Assembly (NCBI RefSeq): GCF_000231405.2 | Contig: NZ_CP007032.1 | Location: 1,364,001 to 1,428,000, forward strand | DNA length: 64,000 nucleotides | DNA from: Desulfitobacterium metallireducens DSM 15288 | GTDB taxonomy: Bacteria > Bacillota > Desulfitobacteriia > Desulfitobacteriales > Desulfitobacteriaceae | Direction of reading: 5' to 3' | Shown: in pieces, positions 48,301-56,948 of the stretch | How positions within the stretch are numbered: position 1 is the stretch's first letter | Layout: each line of letters begins with the position of its first letter | The notes under the pieces: model-generated | The model's input: the letters and a program-made list of their open reading frames with translations, nothing else | The model's database searches: none | Told to the model about the DNA's origin: nothing | Program-made: the position numbers and the translations under genes

Positions 48301-49008
48301 GATTTGCAACTTCTGGCATATCTTGATGCAGCCTTACAAGGAGCCGAGGTTTTACTCGAAACACTCCCCTCTAAACAGGTTGAATCATCTGAACAGATTG
48401 AGTCCTCCAATCCGCAATCTCTAGAAATGTTACCAGTTAGTCCTGCTGGTTTTCTTTACTTTCCTGTTATTGAGCCCCAACTGGACTCGAAAACACTACT
48501 CAGCACGGAAGAGGTTGAAGCAAAACGGATTACAGCCGTTAAGGTCAAAGGCTTTCTCTTGGCAAATCGCCAAGTATTAGAGGCTATGGACCAAACATTA
48601 AGCACTGGACAATCCGACTTGCTTGGAATCAAACTGACTAAAACAATGGAATTCCGTAAAAATGCGAATGTCTTGACGAATGACCAATTTTCACTTCTTC
48701 GGGAGCATTTGCATACTTACCTCCAGAATTCCGGTGAGGAGATCTTGTCAGGTAATATCGCAATTTCGCCTTATCGCCAAGGGAAAGAAAATGCGTGCCA
48801 GTATTGTGAGTTTAAACCCGTTTGTCATTTTGATTCTTTTTTACCTGAAAATCAATATCGTGATTTACGTGCATTAAGTGACCCTGAAGTTTGGGATATT
48901 ATGGATTTGAATTCGAAGATAACTATTACTGAAACGACAACTCACTCCCCAGAATTGAATTGGTTAGGTGATGATTTTAGCGAAAAGGTAGATGAGAAAC
49001 ATGAGTGA
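45337..49008 (+). CDS. addB: Helicase-exonuclease AddAB, subunit AddB
   Basis: 1223 residues from GTG 45337 (GGAAGGAG 8 nt upstream); an in-frame ATG at 45310 lies before the ribosome site. Walker A FGRAGTGKST is at the N-terminus. The C-terminal nuclease domain has the iron-sulfur cysteines: one in EEFARCPFAHYSKYGLKL and three in NACQYCEFKPVCHFD, plus the nuclease ILDYKS motif. AddB with AddA resects double-strand breaks and recognises Chi. Length is slightly above the Bacillus protein (about 1166). It overlaps addA by 8 bp. Confidence 0.95.
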   Translation: MSIQFIFGRAGTGKSTYCLEEIAKEIKRDPLGAPLVLLVPEQATHQMEMRLAKIPELGGILRAQVLSFRRLGWRIFSETGGGQKTILGEMGKRMLLRRLLLQYKPQLQIFARSATRPGMADLLAQMIREFKIYRVTPKDLRSILDLNSSLTQKLQELALLYDGFNQALGCNILDPDDELEIVALKIPSSPSLQNSTVWIDGFKGFTPQELYVVEYILRTVQDVIITLPLDPVFIHRQASYSFTPDEGIFKHGEEFFSGPWRTYQSLIRVARETSTPILDPIFLEKTHRFRNPKLSFLEKHYFTYPTLSYPENGEEIADEGFQGIRLFSAVNRREEVHGVARELRRLAREEGLRWLNMAVVTRDLSVYQETIQHVFNEYDLPFFLDSKRPILHHPLLELLMSALEVAQKDWAYEPLFRSLKTGFFSLAQDSLDRLENYCLAYGIRGEAWTAGKEWNYKSRWRAGDQKDQLLADKENEICINDARQIVLSSLQSFVEAVTSFEPLPSDDLKRISVRTVTEALYNLLIHLNVPESLDHWAEEARDSGNLAEARLQEQIWDAVIEVLDEMITGLGEESLELQDYALILSSGLENLKLGLIPPGLDQILVGSLDRSRNPEIRVLFLLGANEGILPARPASDGVLDSDEREQLEQLGMSLAPKGKAQLYEEQFFIYTGLTLARDRLYVSYPLTDEEGKGLTISPVVTRLRTLFSELHEQYIGNLDNDLEQLSHPQPLLPAYATQLLQLRQHKALSPMWQAVQEWYKNASGYQWQVKLLEAGVLAENYEEKLSNRLARRLYGKRLLASVSRLEEFARCPFAHYSKYGLKLKERPIYQLASPDMGRFFHAVLRDFAEKVQHEKLDWGAMSKEDSWNIVSELAEIIAPRLQNEILLSNARYRYLKHKLKRTVHHAVRVLGEHAQKGSFVPIQLEVPFGPDKVLPGIEVPLQDGNSLLLRGQIDRVDAAVLDGKVYLRILDYKSRQKHVSLDHIYYGLDLQLLAYLDAALQGAEVLLETLPSKQVESSEQIESSNPQSLEMLPVSPAGFLYFPVIEPQLDSKTLLSTEEVEAKRITAVKVKGFLLANRQVLEAMDQTLSTGQSDLLGIKLTKTMEFRKNANVLTNDQFSLLREHLHTYLQNSGEEILSGNIAISPYRQGKENACQYCEFKPVCHFDSFLPENQYRDLRALSDPEVWDIMDLNSKITITETTTHSPELNWLGDDFSEKVDEKHE

Positions 49009-52000
49009 ACCGAAATGGACGGTTGAGCAACAGGCTGCTATTGAGCTCAAAGGACAACTCTTGGTTGCTGCAGCCGCTGGTTCTGGAAAAACAGCCGTTT
49101 TGGTGGAACGTTTGATTCGGCGCATCATCGACCCTAAAGCAGGAGTGGATGTGGATCAGTTTCTCGTGCTTACCTTTACTAAAGCGGCCGCGAATGAAAT
49201 GCATGAAAGAATCGGTAAAGCCTTAGAGGATGCTTTATTCAAGGAGACCGATTCAGCTGAGGTTGAACACCTCCTGCATCAGCGCGCGCTTCTCAACCGC
49301 GCTAGTATCACAACGATTCATTCTTTTTGTATGGAGCTTCTTCGTCAGAATTTTTATCGTCTTGAGCTCGACCCTGCCTTCAGAGTCGCTGATCAAGCTG
49401 AGGCCGATCTCTTACGTCAAGATATCGTTGAAGATCTTTTTGAAGCGCTATATGACGAGGAGAGTGCACCTTTCCAAGCTTTGGTTGAAGCTTTCGGGTC
49501 TGATCGCGATGACCAACCTTTAATGGAAATCGTTTTAAAACTCTATGAATTTTCCACGAGTCAAGTTGATCCTCATAACTGGTTAGAAAACCTGGCTTTT
49601 GCCTATAATTGGAGAAGTACGGACGAGCTAATTCAAAGTCCCTGGGGAGAGTCTGTCCGGCAAGGTGTTAAAGACAAAGTTGAAGAAAGCATTGCATTAT
49701 TGGAACGTGCGTATCAGATCAGCATACAACCTGGAGGACCGAAGCACTACGCGAGTTGCCTACTGGAAGATCTTGATCGCTTACAACATCTCAGCAAAAC
49801 ATTAAAAGAAGGAATTTGGGGTGAAATCGAAGTTCAATTCCAAGAATCCTCAAAATTTCCAAAGCTTCCAGCAGGTTCTCGTAAGAAAAAAGAAACGGGC
49901 ATTGACGCCGAAGAACTTTCACTTTCTGAAGAGTTTCAGACCGCTCTACGGGAAGAAGCAAAAAAAGCGCGAGATAATGTGAAAAAGAAACTCGATAAGC
50001 TCAGCAAAGATTTATTTCAGTTTCCACTGGAGGAACAACTTCCTCGACTGCAGAAGATGGGGGAGCTCATCGAGACATTAGCCACTGTTGTTCAAGAATT
50101 TGCGCAGCAATATGGTCGTGCAAAACGTCAACGAAATATTGTCGATTTTTCTGATCTTGAACATTTTGCTTTAAGGTTGTTGGAAGAACAGGGAGAAGAT
50201 GAAGAAGATGAGACTTCGACTTCAGTTGCACGGGCTTTACAAAAACGTTTTGCTGAGGTTATGGTTGACGAATACCAGGATATAAATCCTGTCCAAGAAA
50301 GAATTCTGCAGCTCGTCTCTCGGCAGGAAGGACCGTCTCCCAATCTATTCATGGTGGGTGATGTCAAACAGAGTATTTATCGTTTTCGCATGGCCGATCC
50401 TAGCTTATTTTTGGAAAAATATATGGAATTACCCCATTGGACGTCAGAACTAACCCCTTCTCAAGAGCAAAAGTTAGTGATTGATCTGAATCGGAATTTT
50501 CGAAGCCGCCAGGAAGTGATTGACGGAGTCAATTACCTATTTCGTCAGATTATGACGTCAGGAGCAGGTGAAATTCCATATGATGATCAAGCTGCTTTAT
50601 GCTATGGCGCGAATTTCATCAGTGGACATGCTGAGATTAAAACTGCAGAGGGTCCGATTGAGGTTCACCTATTTGATCCTAAAACTTTAAAACAGACGAC
50701 GAAGGAGACTCTCTCTGCAAATTTAGACCAGGATCAAATCCAAGAGCAAACCCAAGACATAAGTCAAGGGGAGAGTGAAATGGATGAGGGTAATGAAGAG
50801 AAGGAATATTCGCAAGAAGATATGACTCTCGAAGATCTTGAATCAGCGCGTTTGGAAGCGCGTTTAGTTGCCAACCGGATTCAACAGATTATTCAGGGGC
50901 GTGAATTTCAAATCTATGATAAAAATCTTCAAGATTTTCGCGCCACCCAATATTCTGACATTGTCATTTTGATGCGTTCCTTCTCAGCGATTGCTCCACT
51001 TTATGTAGAAGAATTTCAGGCTTTGGGAATTCCGGTTTATGCTGAAACGAGCAGTGGTTACTTCGGAGCGAGCGAAGTCGAAACGATGCTTTCTCTTCTT
51101 AAAATTATAGATAATCCCCGTTTAGATATTCCTTTGGCTGCGGTTCTTCGCTCTCCTTTTGTAGGTATGAATGGAACAGAATTGGGAAAAATGCGTTCCG
51201 TATTGCCTCAAGGTGATTTTTATGAATCTTTTGTCCTGGTTTATTCGGCAGCCCTAGAACTGGAACGAATGAAGCAGGAACAACACGATGCAGAACAGCA
51301 AGAACAGGAAAATCCCTTTATCTCAGAGATTCCAGACGTGCTTGAAGAATATGCAAAATCTTGGCCTCAACTTTTAACGCAAGCTTATCAGGTTCTTAAT
51401 GAATCACCGAACCTTAAGAATAAAGTGCTCTACTTTTATCGCAAACTCCAAGTTTATCGTCAGATGGCCAGACAGATGTCCTTAGCCGACTTATTATGGG
51501 AAATTTATGAGGATACAGGATATTTGGCGTATGTCGGAACCTTACCCAGCGGTCCCCAACGTCAGGCGAATCTGCGTGCGCTCTATGATCGTGCATGCCG
51601 TTTTGAAGCAACTAATTACCGAGGCCTTTTTCGTTTTCTCCGTTTCCTTGACCGTTTTCAAGGACAGGGTAAAGATTTAGGAAGCGCACGAGCTTTGGGG
51701 GAAAATGAAGATGTAGTACGCTTGATTACCGTTCACGCGAGCAAGGGATTGGAATTTCCCGTTGTTTTCTTCGTAGGGCTAGGGAAGAAATTCAATACCC
51801 GCAGTCTAAGCGGCAATCTCTTACTTCATTCAACTCTTGGGGTCGGAATTCCGTTGATAGATTTTGAGAATCGTGTTCGTTATCCATCTTTTATTCAAAC
51901 GGGTATAAAGGAACGACTTTGGCAGGAGTCTTTGGCTGAGGAGCTCCGCATTCTTTATGTTGCATTAACCCGAGCTAAAGAAAGGTTATTTCTTTATGGC

Positions 52001-53143
52001 AGTCTTTCCAAAATACCTGAGATAATTAAACAATGGCAAAGTTTAGCATCCTGCATTACTCCTGCGTTCCCAGATGGTCAACTACGCAGTGCTCGCTCTT
52101 TCATGGATTGGATAGGTCCCGCACTGGCACGTCATCCACAGAATTTTTTTGATGAATCGGTTAAGCCTGAACTCCTCGATAGTTCCTCTCAGTGGTTAGT
52201 CCAAGTTCATGAACATCTTGTGATCCCTTCAGCTGAGAAGAGGGAAGGGCAAGAGCAAGAGCAAGGGGAATATTCCTCAGAAAACGAAACTGAATTCGTG
52301 GCGGAGCGTTCTTTAGAGGAATGGTTTCAATTGGTTGATGAACGATTGAATTATCATTATGCTTATCCAGAAGCTGTTCATCAGGCAGCTAAGACCAGTG
52401 TTAGCGAGTTAAAACGCCGTTTTGCTTGGCATAAAGATGATTTGGCAGATACACCTGTAGAAAAAAGACTTTCCCAAGAGTACACACGACCTAAATTCCT
52501 TCAAATCAGCAAGAAATTAACCCCAGCAGAACGTGGAACTGCTTTTCATGCGGTCATGGAGCATTTGCCCTTACAGGATTGGTCAAAAAATTGGTCTGCT
52601 TTTTCGGGTGAAGAGCAAGAAATTCATATTGGAATTCTTTTTCAATCTCTGCTTAAACGAGAAATTCTTACCCTGGAGCAAGTAGAGACCCTTTCTATAA
52701 AGCAGATCGCAAATTACATCAATTCGCCATTAGGCATGCGCCTTCTTACGGCCAAGGAAGTTCGCCGAGAAGTTCCGTTTACCTTAACACTTTTTCTGGA
52801 TACTCCCACAGAATGTCCTGAAGAGGCAGACAGAGGATGCGAGGGAATCCTCGTTCAAGGGGTAATTGACGCACTTGTTCTTTCTTCTGATCGGAAAAGT
52901 GCAGAGATCGTAGATTATAAAACGGATCAGATTAAATTCATGGAGACTCCTGAAAAAACACTGGTAGAACGCTATGCATTGCAACTTTCTATATATTCTT
53001 TAGCCGTTGAACGACTCCTTCAGATCCGAGTCGACCAAGCAACCCTTTACTCGGTCGATCTTAGTTGTGAGATACCCATACCCGAAAAAGAGATCCGGGC
53101 ACAACAAGAAAAGCTAAAAAAAACCCCCATAGATTTATCGTAA
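49001..53143 (+). CDS. addA: Helicase-exonuclease AddAB, subunit AddA
   Basis: 1380 residues from ATG 49001, with ATG 48992 an alternative three codons upstream. UvrD-type helicase motifs are in order: GSGKTAVLVERL (near 25), LTFTKAAANEMHERI, VDEYQDINPVQ, GDVKQSIYRFR, VHASKGLEFPVVFF and YVALTRAKERL; the RecB-family nuclease block follows (RGTAFHAVMEHL, then VDYKTDQ). The protein is about 150 residues longer than Bacillus AddA (1232), with acidic Gln/Glu-rich inserts near residues 575-615 and 745-770. Its last codons form the stem of a terminator used by the converging operon. Confidence 0.95.
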   Translation: MSEPKWTVEQQAAIELKGQLLVAAAAGSGKTAVLVERLIRRIIDPKAGVDVDQFLVLTFTKAAANEMHERIGKALEDALFKETDSAEVEHLLHQRALLNRASITTIHSFCMELLRQNFYRLELDPAFRVADQAEADLLRQDIVEDLFEALYDEESAPFQALVEAFGSDRDDQPLMEIVLKLYEFSTSQVDPHNWLENLAFAYNWRSTDELIQSPWGESVRQGVKDKVEESIALLERAYQISIQPGGPKHYASCLLEDLDRLQHLSKTLKEGIWGEIEVQFQESSKFPKLPAGSRKKKETGIDAEELSLSEEFQTALREEAKKARDNVKKKLDKLSKDLFQFPLEEQLPRLQKMGELIETLATVVQEFAQQYGRAKRQRNIVDFSDLEHFALRLLEEQGEDEEDETSTSVARALQKRFAEVMVDEYQDINPVQERILQLVSRQEGPSPNLFMVGDVKQSIYRFRMADPSLFLEKYMELPHWTSELTPSQEQKLVIDLNRNFRSRQEVIDGVNYLFRQIMTSGAGEIPYDDQAALCYGANFISGHAEIKTAEGPIEVHLFDPKTLKQTTKETLSANLDQDQIQEQTQDISQGESEMDEGNEEKEYSQEDMTLEDLESARLEARLVANRIQQIIQGREFQIYDKNLQDFRATQYSDIVILMRSFSAIAPLYVEEFQALGIPVYAETSSGYFGASEVETMLSLLKIIDNPRLDIPLAAVLRSPFVGMNGTELGKMRSVLPQGDFYESFVLVYSAALELERMKQEQHDAEQQEQENPFISEIPDVLEEYAKSWPQLLTQAYQVLNESPNLKNKVLYFYRKLQVYRQMARQMSLADLLWEIYEDTGYLAYVGTLPSGPQRQANLRALYDRACRFEATNYRGLFRFLRFLDRFQGQGKDLGSARALGENEDVVRLITVHASKGLEFPVVFFVGLGKKFNTRSLSGNLLLHSTLGVGIPLIDFENRVRYPSFIQTGIKERLWQESLAEELRILYVALTRAKERLFLYGSLSKIPEIIKQWQSLASCITPAFPDGQLRSARSFMDWIGPALARHPQNFFDESVKPELLDSSSQWLVQVHEHLVIPSAEKREGQEQEQGEYSSENETEFVAERSLEEWFQLVDERLNYHYAYPEAVHQAAKTSVSELKRRFAWHKDDLADTPVEKRLSQEYTRPKFLQISKKLTPAERGTAFHAVMEHLPLQDWSKNWSAFSGEEQEIHIGILFQSLLKREILTLEQVETLSIKQIANYINSPLGMRLLTAKEVRREVPFTLTLFLDTPTECPEEADRGCEGILVQGVIDALVLSSDRKSAEIVDYKTDQIKFMETPEKTLVERYALQLSIYSLAVERLLQIRVDQATLYSVDLSCEIPIPEKEIRAQQEKLKKTPIDLS

Positions 53144-53157
53144 TAAATCTATGGGGG
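53124..53157 (-). terminator. Terminator of the reverse-strand ABC operon, embedded in the addA 3' end
   Basis: CCCCCATAGATTTA (53124-53137) pairs perfectly with TAAATCTATGGGGG (53144-53157). On the minus strand it is followed by a T run (the A-rich stretch 53113-53123), while on the plus strand GAGAGG follows. The addA stop codon lies in the loop. Confidence 0.85.
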
Positions 53158-53169
53158 AGAGGTGAGCAG

Positions 53170-53973
53170 TTAAAAGGTACCTGCTAAAATCATGCGGTCA
53201 TTATTCATATGCACGCCACTTGCTTTTTCAAACATCTCTAGTAAGCGGTTCATGCTCATATTATTGCGGTCTGTGCCCTTTAGATCGAGTATAATCCTTC
53301 CATCATGCATCATAATTGTACGATTACCCACCGCTAACGCTTGTTCGAGATTGTGAGTAATCATCAATGTGGTTAAATGCGACTGTTCAGTAACTGAACA
53401 GGTCAAATCTAATACTTTCTCAGCTGTTTTCGGATCGAGGGCAGCGGTGTGTTCATCTAGAAGCAGAAGTTGAGGCTTTTTGAGAGTAGCCATTAACAAG
53501 GTCAACGCTTGCCGTTGACCGCCGGAAAGAAGACGAACTTTCGTCGTTAACCGTCCTTCCAAGCCTAAACCAAGCTTCTTTAGTTCTTCTTGAAAAAATT
53601 CGCGTTCTTTGTTTTTAAGTGCCCAGCGTAAATGACGAGGCTCACCACGCTTTAAAGCCATAATCAGGTTTTCCTCTATGGTCATGGAAGCAGCTGTTCC
53701 TGACATAGGATCTTGGAAGACTCGGCTGACTAGTTCAGCTCTTTTAAACGAGGGTAATTTAGTGACATCCTTACCATCTAGAATAATTTGACCCTGATCG
53801 GGAGGAAAGGTACCTGCTATAGCATTCATCAGTGTTGATTTCCCCGCTCCATTAGAGCCAATCACGGTAACAAAATCTCCCGGTTCTAGGTGCAATTGCA
53901 CGCCGTCTAATGCCTTTTTTTCATTAATTGTTCCTAGGTTAAACACTTTAGTCAAATTACTTACTGTTAGCAT
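53170..53973 (-). CDS. ABC transporter ATP-binding protein (TrpZ-type)
   Basis: 267 residues from ATG 53973, with AAAGGAG 7 nt upstream; a longer frame to 54000 is not supported. Walker A GSNGAGKST, signature LSGGQRQA and Walker B LLLLDEHTAALDP, the His replacing the usual Pro as in this importer group. It energises the permease whose frame it overlaps by 17 bp. Substrate unknown; tryptophan/tyrosine-type or purine-type solutes are family possibilities. Confidence 0.9.
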   Translation of the reverse strand: MLTVSNLTKVFNLGTINEKKALDGVQLHLEPGDFVTVIGSNGAGKSTLMNAIAGTFPPDQGQIILDGKDVTKLPSFKRAELVSRVFQDPMSGTAASMTIEENLIMALKRGEPRHLRWALKNKEREFFQEELKKLGLGLEGRLTTKVRLLSGGQRQALTLLMATLKKPQLLLLDEHTAALDPKTAEKVLDLTCSVTEQSHLTTLMITHNLEQALAVGNRTIMMHDGRIILDLKGTDRNNMSMNRLLEMFEKASGVHMNNDRMILAGTF

Positions 53974-54874
53974 AATGGGTCTCCTTTCCACGTCCAGCAC
54001 GACTCAATGCAGAAACCTTAAATTTCATATTGGGCGCAGCTAAAGCAATAATGACAATAAAGGCTGTAATCATCTTTAAGTCGGTCGGGGCAAGCCCTAA
54101 TTGTAATGCAATTGCGATAATAATCCTGTAAATTACTCCGCCGCAGATAACAGCAATCAGTGTGCGTCCGAGGGTAGAGGTACCGATGAGAACCTCACCA
54201 ATAATCAAGGAGGCTAGACCAGCTACGATCATCCCAATACCCATCCCGGCATCAGCAAATTGCTGATTTTGTGCTATAAAACTTCCGGAGAGAGCAACGA
54301 GACCATTTGATAAAGCAAGTCCCAGCAATTTCATACCATTCGTATTAACACCTAAGCTACGGATCATCAACTCATTATCCCCAGTAGCTCGCATAGCCAA
54401 ACCTAACTCTGTTTTTAAAAATAAATAGAAGACAACACCCAGCACTACGATTGTAAGAAGGGCTAATACGAGTACGCCATATGATTCCATATTAGGAAGG
54501 TTTTTAAAATCTGAAAAGATTGTATGCCCTTTGAGTAGAGATACATTGGCGCGTCCCATAACCCGCAGATTGACGGAGTAGAGCGCTGTCATCGTCAAAA
54601 TACCTGTAAGAAGGGGAGAGATCTTGAAGCGAGTGTGGAGAAAGCCGGTGAAAAGTCCAGCTAAACACCCCGCTACAAAGGCAACGGCAGTTGCTAACCA
54701 GGGGTTAGTGCCGTTAACTATTAAGATTGCTACAGTGGCTCCACCAAGTGTAAAGCTACCTTCAACCGTAAGATCTGCATAATCGAGAATCCGGAAAGTT
54801 AGATAAACTCCCAGAACCATGATGGCATACATCAAACCCTGTTCGATTGTACCCATTGCAATTTGGGAATACAT
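53957..54874 (-). CDS. ABC transporter permease (TrpY-type)
   Basis: 305 residues from ATG 54874 (GAGGTG 7 nt upstream) with about nine helices; blocks LTFRILDYADLTVEGSFTLGGATVA and LGLAMRATGDNELMIRSLGVNTNGMKLLGLALSNGLVALSGSFIAQ match branched-chain/Trp-type importer permeases. It forms the channel of the system completed by the ATPase and the lipoprotein encoded on either side. Confidence 0.9.
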   Translation of the reverse strand: MYSQIAMGTIEQGLMYAIMVLGVYLTFRILDYADLTVEGSFTLGGATVAILIVNGTNPWLATAVAFVAGCLAGLFTGFLHTRFKISPLLTGILTMTALYSVNLRVMGRANVSLLKGHTIFSDFKNLPNMESYGVLVLALLTIVVLGVVFYLFLKTELGLAMRATGDNELMIRSLGVNTNGMKLLGLALSNGLVALSGSFIAQNQQFADAGMGIGMIVAGLASLIIGEVLIGTSTLGRTLIAVICGGVIYRIIIAIALQLGLAPTDLKMITAFIVIIALAAPNMKFKVSALSRAGRGKETHYANSK

Positions 54875-55024
54875 GTTTACACACCTCAATTTCTTCTTTT
54901 GGAAGAATTTTGATATTCGTGTTGGTATACTCGAATATCTTTTCATATCTTTAATTGATACGTTTATCTTCTATATTTTTATTTCTTTATTTGTAAATTC
55001 TTAGCCTTGAATTCAGTTCTCTAC

Positions 55025-56023
55025 TTATTTTAAGATGGCTTTTTGTTGTAAATCGGCGGGCAATTTAATTCCCAGAAGTTCTAAGGTCGCTTTATTGAAA
55101 ACAGTATCAAACTCTTTTTGACTTTCAATTGGCATATTTGCAGGTTTTTGACCTTTTAATATTTTAAGTGCCATATCACCTGTTTGTGCTCCTAATTTCT
55201 TGTAATTGATACCGATTGTTCCCAAACCGCCTTTATCAACAACACTGCTTTCTCCTGAAATTAGGGCGATTTTATTCTTATTAGCAACTTGAATTACGGA
55301 ATCTGCAGCTGAAACAACAGTATTATCAGTAGGAATATAAATCGCATCTACTTTTCCTACAAGGGATTGAGCCGCTTGTAAAACATCTGCAGTAGTGGCT
55401 ACTGTTGCTTTAACAAGTTCTAAGCCTGCATCTTTGGCAACGCCCTCAGCCATTTTAACTTGCACTTGTGAGTTATCTTCGCCCGCATTATAAATAACTC
55501 CGACCTTTTTAGCATTTGGAACGACAGTTTTAAGAAGATCAAACTGTTCCTTTAATGGATTCATGTCGGTGGTGCCGGTTATATTCTTGCCGGGTTTCTC
55601 CATACTATCGGCTAAACCTGCTGCTACTGGATCAGTTACTGCTGTGATCAAAATGGGAATATCCTGACTGGCACGTGCCATGGATTGAGCTGATGGAGTC
55701 GCAATTGCGAGAACGAGATCAAGTTTCTCTGTTGCAAATTTCTGTGTAATATTTGATAGAATGGATTGATCTCCTTGAGCACTTTGATATTCAACCGTTA
55801 GATTCTTACCTTCTTCGTAGCCATTGGACTTTAAGGTTTCTAAAAATCCTTCACGGGCTGCATCAAGCGCTGGGTGTTCCATAATTTGAACAATCCCGAC
55901 CTTAATTGCTTTTTGACTAGACGTATTACCGGTTTGCGTACTTGGTGCAGGCTGGGATGCACCGCATCCAGCTAAGCCTAATGCCATCACGAGTGAGAGT
56001 CCTACCGCTAAAACCTTTTTCAT
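55025..56023 (-). CDS. ABC transporter substrate-binding lipoprotein (TrpX/DUF534 type)
   Basis: 332 residues. A lipoprotein signal peptide (KKVLAVGLSLVMALGLAGCG) places Cys21 as the lipid-modified residue. The mature part shows the two-lobed binding fold (VGIVQIMEHPALDAAREGFLETL, ITAVTDPVAAGLADS, KKVGVIYNAGEDNSQVQ, GGLGTIGINYKKLGAQTGDMALKIL). AGGAGG precedes the ATG. It is first in the operon; a 150-bp gap before the permease gene and a terminator-like hairpin upstream suggest uneven and regulated expression. Confidence 0.92.
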   Translation of the reverse strand: MKKVLAVGLSLVMALGLAGCGASQPAPSTQTGNTSSQKAIKVGIVQIMEHPALDAAREGFLETLKSNGYEEGKNLTVEYQSAQGDQSILSNITQKFATEKLDLVLAIATPSAQSMARASQDIPILITAVTDPVAAGLADSMEKPGKNITGTTDMNPLKEQFDLLKTVVPNAKKVGVIYNAGEDNSQVQVKMAEGVAKDAGLELVKATVATTADVLQAAQSLVGKVDAIYIPTDNTVVSAADSVIQVANKNKIALISGESSVVDKGGLGTIGINYKKLGAQTGDMALKILKGQKPANMPIESQKEFDTVFNKATLELLGIKLPADLQQKAILK

Positions 56024-56068
56024 CTAAAGTACCTCCTCAATTTCGGTAATACGTTAAAAAAGGGTATA

Positions 56069-56093
56069 AAAAATACACCTCCGCAGGAAGTGC
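56069..56093 (-). promoter_or_regulatory. Terminator-like hairpin in the leader of the ABC operon
   Basis: On the minus strand, GCACTTCC-TGC-GGAGGTGT followed by ATTTTTTATA, about 50 nt before the lipoprotein ATG. This looks like an attenuator. No T-box core (TGGNACCGCG) or known riboswitch consensus was found in the remaining 302 bp, which otherwise hold only AT-rich, promoter-like sequence. Confidence 0.5.
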
Positions 56094-56325
56094 ACCTCTC
56101 CAGTCCCATTCCTACTGTACTACCATACTACAATTTATTTATTTATTTTATGTTATAGTTTTCGCAAATGATTGTCAATATGATTTAATTAAATAATTTT
56201 TCTTTTTTCTCCCTGGTACATACTCACATTTCCTAGTAAACCATATATTGTTAACAAAAAGATTATCAATATTTAAATGAAACTACTGAAATGTTGAGAT
56301 AACAGGACGTGAAGGAGGAAATTTT

Positions 56326-56739
56326 ATGAATATGCCAATGCAACCTATGACCGGTACTGCAGGTATGATGGGAACCCCAGGAATGGGTATGACACCTGGA
56401 ACAATGGGAGCTGCTCCCGGAATGTATGCCCCAGCTTTTCCCCAAGCGGGTTACGTCAACCTTGATCCAGACTATGCACCTGGTGCTGTAACTCTTGATG
56501 TAGGTAATCCTTGCTGCTATCCATATCATGGTATGGAGATGCACCATGAGATGCACCATTGTACACCTGAGCAGCTTCCAACCCCAACACCAGAAGTTTA
56601 TGTTGTTAAAAAGGGAGATAGTGTATACAAAATTGCAAAACGCTATGGAACAACGATGAGAGCGATCATACTTGCCAATAATCTCTCAAATCCTGATCTT
56701 ATTTATCCTGGGCAGGTCTTATATATCCCTGGCGTCTAA
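56326..56739 (+). CDS. LysM domain protein, probable spore-associated
   Basis: 137 residues. The first 80 are rich in Met, Gly, Pro and Tyr (repeats such as GMMGTPGMGMTPGTMG) with a Cys-Cys and His-rich stretch (MEMHHEMHHC). A single LysM domain ends the protein (YVVKKGDSVYKIAKRYGTTM, NPDLIYPGQVLYIPG). No signal peptide is seen, as in SafA/coat-type LysM proteins that bind cortex peptidoglycan from the mother cell. GAAGGAGG precedes the ATG. Confidence 0.85.
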   Translation: MNMPMQPMTGTAGMMGTPGMGMTPGTMGAAPGMYAPAFPQAGYVNLDPDYAPGAVTLDVGNPCCYPYHGMEMHHEMHHCTPEQLPTPTPEVYVVKKGDSVYKIAKRYGTTMRAIILANNLSNPDLIYPGQVLYIPGV

Positions 56740-56773
56740 TCTTATGCATTGACTCTTTCCCAGGGAATATCTG

Positions 56774-56818
56774 AAAACAACAGCTGAACCTTTGAGGTTC
56801 AGCCGTTGTTTTCTTTTA
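56774..56818 (+). terminator. Terminator after the LysM gene
   Basis: AAAACAACAGCTGAACCT pairs with AGGTTCAGCCGTTGTTTT, T-tailed. Confidence 0.93.
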
Positions 56819-56830
56819 CAAAACTCACAA

Positions 56831-56875
56831 ATGTGTATATACTGTATATAATTATAATGTACAGTATATACACAT
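56831..56875. promoter_or_regulatory. Operator of the GntR gene overlapping its promoter
   Basis: Perfect 16-bp arms ATGTGTATATACTGTA (56831-56846) and TACAGTATATACACAT (56860-56875) around a 13-nt spacer that contains TATAAT (56853-56858). YtrA-type GntR repressors commonly bind such TGTATA-rich palindromes in front of their own gene. Confidence 0.85.
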
Positions 56876-56948
56876 AAAATTATAGGCGTATTTTTTAAAA
56901 CAAATAACCCTTGCTTATTGGCTTATTAAAAGGAAGGAGGATAAGGAA

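Noticed and set aside
45337-53143. AddAB with RecQ and SNF2 as part of a phage-defence island
   Set aside because: addAB and recQ are housekeeping repair genes far apart from each other, and no defence-specific partner, integrase or atypical composition was seen around them.
56024-56325. T-box riboswitch for the ABC importer
   Set aside because: No TGGNACCGCG antiterminator core or AGTA-box pattern could be found on the minus strand, so only a terminator-like hairpin is reported.
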